64,000 nt of DNA from the NCBI RefSeq assembly GCF_029853695.1, contig NZ_CP122537.1:2935501-2999500 (forward strand). Reading direction: 5' to 3'. Positions within the stretch are counted from its first letter, which is position 1; every line of letters begins with the position of its first letter. Positions 60,510 to 64,000 of the stretch are shown here, piece by piece. This DNA is from Jannaschia sp. GRR-S6-38 (GTDB taxonomy: Bacteria; Pseudomonadota; Alphaproteobacteria; Rhodobacterales; Rhodobacteraceae). Under the pieces are notes generated by a model. That model did no database searches. It saw only the letters and a list, made by a program, of their open reading frames with translations, and was not told the DNA's origin. A program made the position numbers and the translations under genes.

Positions 60510-63500
60510 TCACCCGAGTTCGGCGAGGCTGTCCAGCGCGCGTTGCAGGGCGGCCCGTTCCGAGCGGCGGGCGTCGAGATTGGCGCGCGTCTCCTCGACC
60601 ACCTCGGGCGGGGCGGAGGCGGCGAAGTTCGGGTTCTCGGCCCGGCCCTGCAGCCCCTTGATCTCCTTGTCGAGCTTGGCGGCCTGCTTCTCGAGCCGCG
60701 CGCGCTCGGCGGCCACGTCTATGACGTCGCCCAGCGGCAGGGCGAAGCGGTCGGCACCGGCGGTGACGGCGATCGCCCCTTTCGGCGCCGCGCCCTCGGT
60801 GATGCCGTCGATCCGGGCGAGGCGCTGGATCAGCGCCATGTTCGCCTCGGCCGCCTGCCGCGCCGTGTCGGACCATTCGACGGCGACGACCGGGATCGTC
60901 GCGCCCGCGGGCACGTTCATCTGCGCGCGCGCCGAGCGCACCGCCTCGATGAAGGCGATGAGCCAGCGGATCTCGGATTCCGCCTCCGCATCGACGGCCT
61001 CCGCGGGCTCCAGCGCCTCGGGCCAGTCGCCATGGACCAGCATCCCGTCATGGCCGGTGACCTGCCACAGCTCCTCGGTGACGAATGGCATGAACGGGTG
61101 CAGCAGCGTCATGCATTGCTCCAGGACCCAGGCCATGGTGGCGCGGGTTTCGGCCGTCGCGGGGCCCTCGGTCTGCAGGAGCGGCTTGGAGAACTCGACA
61201 TACCAGTCGCAAACCACGTTCCAGACGAAGCGGTAGAGCGCGCCCGCGGCCTCGTCGAAACGGTAAGCGGCGAGTGCGGCATCGACCTCGGCGCGGGTCC
61301 GCGCGGTCTCGCCCACGATCCAGCGATTGAGGGTCTCGGTCATGTTCCCGGGCGCGGCGGGGGCGGACGTCGCCCCGAAGGTCACGCCGTTCATCTCGGC
61401 GAAGCGCACCGCGTTCCAGAGCTTGGTGCCGAAATTGCGGTAACCCGCGATCCGGTCGGTCGAGAGCTTCAGGTCGCGCCCCATCGCCGCCATGGCGGCC
61501 AGCGTGAAGCGGACCGCATCGGCGCCAAACTCGTCGATCAGGTCCAAGGGGTCCAGCACGTTGCCCAGCGATTTCGACATCTTCTTGCCTTTCTCGTCGC
61601 GGACGAGCGCATGGACATAGACATCGCGGAAGGGGACGCGCCGTTCGACGGGCAGGCTGTCATCGGTGACGGCGAGCTGCATCATCATCATCCGGGCGAC
61701 CCAGAAGAACAGGATGTCGAAGCCGGTGACGAGGACGGATGTGGGGTAGTATTTCTCCAGCGCCTCGGTCTGCTCGGGCCAGCCCAGCGTGCCGAGCGGC
61801 CAGAGCCCTGACGAGAACCAGGTGTCGAGGACGTCCGGGTCGCGGAAGGCGGGGATGATCTGCGGCCCCTGTTTCTGGCGGATCTTGCCCTCGGTGCGGG
61901 TGTTCAGCCCCTCGAGATCGTGGCCCAGAACCTCCAGCGCCGCGTCCTCGTCATCGACGAAGCGGATATCGGCATCCTCGCCGTGGATCAGCCGCAGGTG
62001 GCGCAGCGCCTCCGCCTCCGAGGGCGCGCAGATCGGCAGCCAGTCGGAATCGCCGTCCGGATCCAGCGTGTACCAGACCGGAACCTGGTGGCCCCACCAG
62101 AGCTGGCGCGAGATGCACCAGGGCTCGATATTCTCGAGCCAGTGGAAATAGACCTTGCGGTCGGCCTCCGGCATGATCCTCACGGTGCCGTCACCAACGG
62201 CGTCGATGGCGGGCTGGACGATCTTGTCGGTGGCGACGAACCACTGGTCGGTCAGCATCGGCTCGATCACGACCTTCGAGCGATCGCCATAGGGCTGCAT
62301 GATGGGCTTGGCCTCGACCAGCGGGACCAACTCGGACGTGCGCGTCTCGCCGCCTTCCTCGGGCGCGAGCGGCGTGCGCTTGGCCGCGCCCAGCCGCGGA
62401 TCGGTCTCGGGGACCATGACGGCCAGGCCTTCGACAGTGATCTCCGCAACGACGCGCATGCGCGCCTCGAAGCGGTCGAGCCCGCGCAGGTGATCGGGGA
62501 CGAGGTTGATCGCGTCGATCTCACCCTCGCTCATGCCGATGGAATGGTCGCGCAGCTGTGCCGCCGTCTTCGCGGCCTGCGCATAAGGCGCGCCGTCGTC
62601 GCGCATCGCGCCGGTCGTGTCCATCAGCCGGTAGCAGGGGATCTCGTTGCGCTTGGCAACCGCGTAGTCGTTGAAGTCGTGCGCGCCGGTGATCTTGACC
62701 GCACCCGAGCCGAAATCGGGATCCGGATACTCGTCGGTGATGATCGGGATCTGCCGGCGATGGGCCTTGGGCCCGACCGGGATCTCGCAGAGCTTGCCGA
62801 CGATGGGCGCGTAGCGCTCGTCCGACGGATGGACCGCGACCGCGCCGTCGCCCAGCATCGTCTCGGGCCGCGTCGTGGCGATGGAGATCCAGTCGCGGGT
62901 CTCGGTGAAGAGGACGTTCCCGTCTTCGTCGCGCTCGACATATTCATAGGTCTCGCCGCCGGCGAGCGGGTATTTGAAGTGCCACATGTGGCCCGGGGTC
63001 TCGACATTCTCGACCTCGAGATCCGAGATCGCGGTCTCGAAATGCGGGTCCCAATTGACCAGCCGCTTGCCGCGATAGATCAGCCCCTTCTCGTACATCT
63101 CGACGAAGACCTTGATGACCGCGTCGTGGAAGTTCTGTCCGCCCGGGGTGCCGTCGATATCGCCGGGTGCGCCGGCCATGGTGAAGGCCTCGCGGTCCCA
63201 ATCCGCGGACGCGCCCAGCCGTTCGAGCTGTTCGCGGATGTTGCCGCGGGATTTGCGCTTCTGCTGCCAGACGCGGTCGAGGAAGACGTCGCGGCCCATC
63301 TCGGTGCGCGACGGCTCCTGGTTGGCGGCCATTTCGCGTTCGGTGACCATCTGCGTGGCGATGCCTGCGTGATCGGTGCCCGGCTGCCAGAGCGTGTCGA
63401 AGCCGCGCATCCGGTGCCAGCGCGTCAGGATGTCCTGCAGCGTGTTGTTGAAGGCGTGGCCCATATGCAGGCTGCCGGTGACGTTGGGCGGCGGGATCAG

Positions 63501-63623
63501 GATCGAGAAGGTTGGCTTGCCGGGCTTAGCGTTCGCGCCGGCGGCGAAGCAGCGGGCCTCGCTCCAGGCGGCGCGGATGCGGGCCTCGGCCTCGGCCGCG
63601 TTGAAGGTCTTGTTCATGGTCAT
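60510..63623 (-). CDS. valS: Valyl-tRNA synthetase
   Basis: 1037 residues from ATG 63623 (GGAG 8 bases upstream; ATG 63617 is an alternative). Class I signatures: HIGH-type HMGH in [15 protein letters not shown] and KMSKS in [11 protein letters not shown]. The long editing domain contains [17 protein letters not shown]. The C-terminal coiled-coil arm ([27 protein letters not shown]) binds tRNA. It is full length with no disruption. Confidence 0.97.
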   Translation of the reverse strand: MTMNKTFNAAEAEARIRAAWSEARCFAAGANAKPGKPTFSILIPPPNVTGSLHMGHAFNNTLQDILTRWHRMRGFDTLWQPGTDHAGIATQMVTEREMAANQEPSRTEMGRDVFLDRVWQQKRKSRGNIREQLERLGASADWDREAFTMAGAPGDIDGTPGGQNFHDAVIKVFVEMYEKGLIYRGKRLVNWDPHFETAISDLEVENVETPGHMWHFKYPLAGGETYEYVERDEDGNVLFTETRDWISIATTRPETMLGDGAVAVHPSDERYAPIVGKLCEIPVGPKAHRRQIPIITDEYPDPDFGSGAVKITGAHDFNDYAVAKRNEIPCYRLMDTTGAMRDDGAPYAQAAKTAAQLRDHSIGMSEGEIDAINLVPDHLRGLDRFEARMRVVAEITVEGLAVMVPETDPRLGAAKRTPLAPEEGGETRTSELVPLVEAKPIMQPYGDRSKVVIEPMLTDQWFVATDKIVQPAIDAVGDGTVRIMPEADRKVYFHWLENIEPWCISRQLWWGHQVPVWYTLDPDGDSDWLPICAPSEAEALRHLRLIHGEDADIRFVDDEDAALEVLGHDLEGLNTRTEGKIRQKQGPQIIPAFRDPDVLDTWFSSGLWPLGTLGWPEQTEALEKYYPTSVLVTGFDILFFWVARMMMMQLAVTDDSLPVERRVPFRDVYVHALVRDEKGKKMSKSLGNVLDPLDLIDEFGADAVRFTLAAMAAMGRDLKLSTDRIAGYRNFGTKLWNAVRFAEMNGVTFGATSAPAAPGNMTETLNRWIVGETARTRAEVDAALAAYRFDEAAGALYRFVWNVVCDWYVEFSKPLLQTEGPATAETRATMAWVLEQCMTLLHPFMPFVTEELWQVTGHDGMLVHGDWPEALEPAEAVDAEAESEIRWLIAFIEAVRSARAQMNVPAGATIPVVAVEWSDTARQAAEANMALIQRLARIDGITEGAAPKGAIAVTAGADRFALPLGDVIDVAAERARLEKQAAKLDKEIKGLQGRAENPNFAASAPPEVVEETRANLDARRSERAALQRALDSLAELG

Positions 63624-63713
63624 CGGGCGGCTCCGTCCGGGGCGCGCGCCGGGGCGGGCGCGCGGCATGTGTCGCGCGCCCGGATAGCCTTATGGTGGGC
63701 CAAGGGAAACCCT

Positions 63714-64000
63714 TCAGAGCAGCGGGGGCAGCCCGGTCCAGCCCATCCCGTAGGCCGCGAGGGCCAGCGTGGCCGCCGACCAGAGGGCCGTCATCGCGGC
63801 GCCGGTGCCGTAGGGCAGCCGGCCCAGCGCCGAGAGCGCCAGCGCGGCGAGCGGCACGATCTGCATCGCGTGGAAGGCGGCGAGATGCGCGGGGCGCAGG
63901 TCGCCCGGCATCAGCGTCCAGCCGAAGGGCGGCAGGCCCGGGCCCTCGACCGGGGCGGCGGAGAGCGCCATCGCGATGGGCACAGTCAGGACGAAAGTGG
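63714..64000 (-). CDS. Partial membrane protein, C-terminal part
   Basis: The frame is open to the window end, so the start is missing. The visible 94 residues include LRPAHLAAFHAMQIVPLAALALSALGRL and TALWSAATLALAAYGMGWTGLPPL, two hydrophobic spans. The HAMQ-type motif in a membrane helix resembles small heme-linked membrane proteins, but the family cannot be fixed from this fragment. It ends 91 bases upstream of valS on the same strand. Confidence 0.55.
   Translation of the reverse strand, partial: TFVLTVPIAMALSAAPVEGPGLPPFGWTLMPGDLRPAHLAAFHAMQIVPLAALALSALGRLPYGTGAAMTALWSAATLALAAYGMGWTGLPPLL

Noticed and set aside
1-64000. CRISPR arrays, tRNA or rRNA genes, insertion sequences
   Set aside because: No regularly spaced repeats, no cloverleaf-like segments and no transposase motifs were seen on either strand. 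Gaps between genes are all short.

Overview
This is a GC-rich, gene-dense chromosomal segment from an alphaproteobacterium of the order Rhodobacterales (Rhodobacteraceae/roseobacter type). The assignment rests on a complete RcGTA-type gene transfer agent (GTA) cluster ending next to cysE, an E1-beta pyruvate dehydrogenase subunit with its own lipoyl domain, the ftsB-pdhA-pdhB-pdhC order, the dnaB-alr-radA-cvpA-purF run, and many small proteins typical of that family. I see no rRNA, tRNA, CRISPR array, insertion sequence or integrase. No gene-free stretch exceeds about 220 bases.

Layout. 1-1783: the end of a YceI-domain protein, then a GH108-type endolysin and a GTA-type holin. 1847-7668: ccmF and ccmH for cytochrome c maturation, an enoyl-CoA hydratase/isomerase, fabF and mltG. 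7669-21558: the GTA structural cluster in the canonical order g1 to g15 (terminases, portal, g3.5, protease, capsid, adaptor, stopper, tail terminator, tail tube, two chaperone-type proteins, tape measure, distal tail, hub, peptidase, megatron). 21622-22866: cysE and an MliC-like lipoprotein. 22936-30669: minus-strand central carbon genes pdhC, pdhB, pdhA, ftsB, class I fructose-bisphosphate aldolase, pgk, gap and a 47-residue membrane peptide. 30794-41804: DUF808 protein, an orphan peptide-type solute-binding protein, transketolase, a coiled-coil protein with zapA, a DUF2306 protein, an SDR, bioY, an ATP-grasp/DUF1284 pair and purF. 41896-49326: cvpA, radA, a membrane coiled-coil protein, alr, dnaB, pyrE and pyrC. 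49455-58601: a small membrane protein, an LprI-like protein with an apparent CTG start, tatD, holB, tmk, a D,D-carboxypeptidase, a SPOR lipoprotein, a rearranged photolyase, clpX and clpP. 58794-64000: an ArsR-SRPBCC fusion, a GT-like protein, valS and a partial membrane protein.

How it fits together. The GTA cluster would package random host DNA into small tailed particles. The endolysin and holin about 6 kb upstream are the expected release functions. The head spike, tail fibre and GafA-type regulator genes are not in the window. As written, the last and largest structural gene (g15) is broken by one extra base near 18057-18064. The particle is therefore either crippled at the tail tip, rescued by an unusual +1 shift, or misread in the assembly.

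The most unusual non-coding signals are also in the GTA region. There is a terminator-like hairpin in the leader before g1, a textbook intrinsic terminator between g2 and g3, and two strong hairpins after the capsid gene. Together they suggest transcript-level control of a cluster usually treated as one operon. The rest of the window is mostly ordinary housekeeping content.
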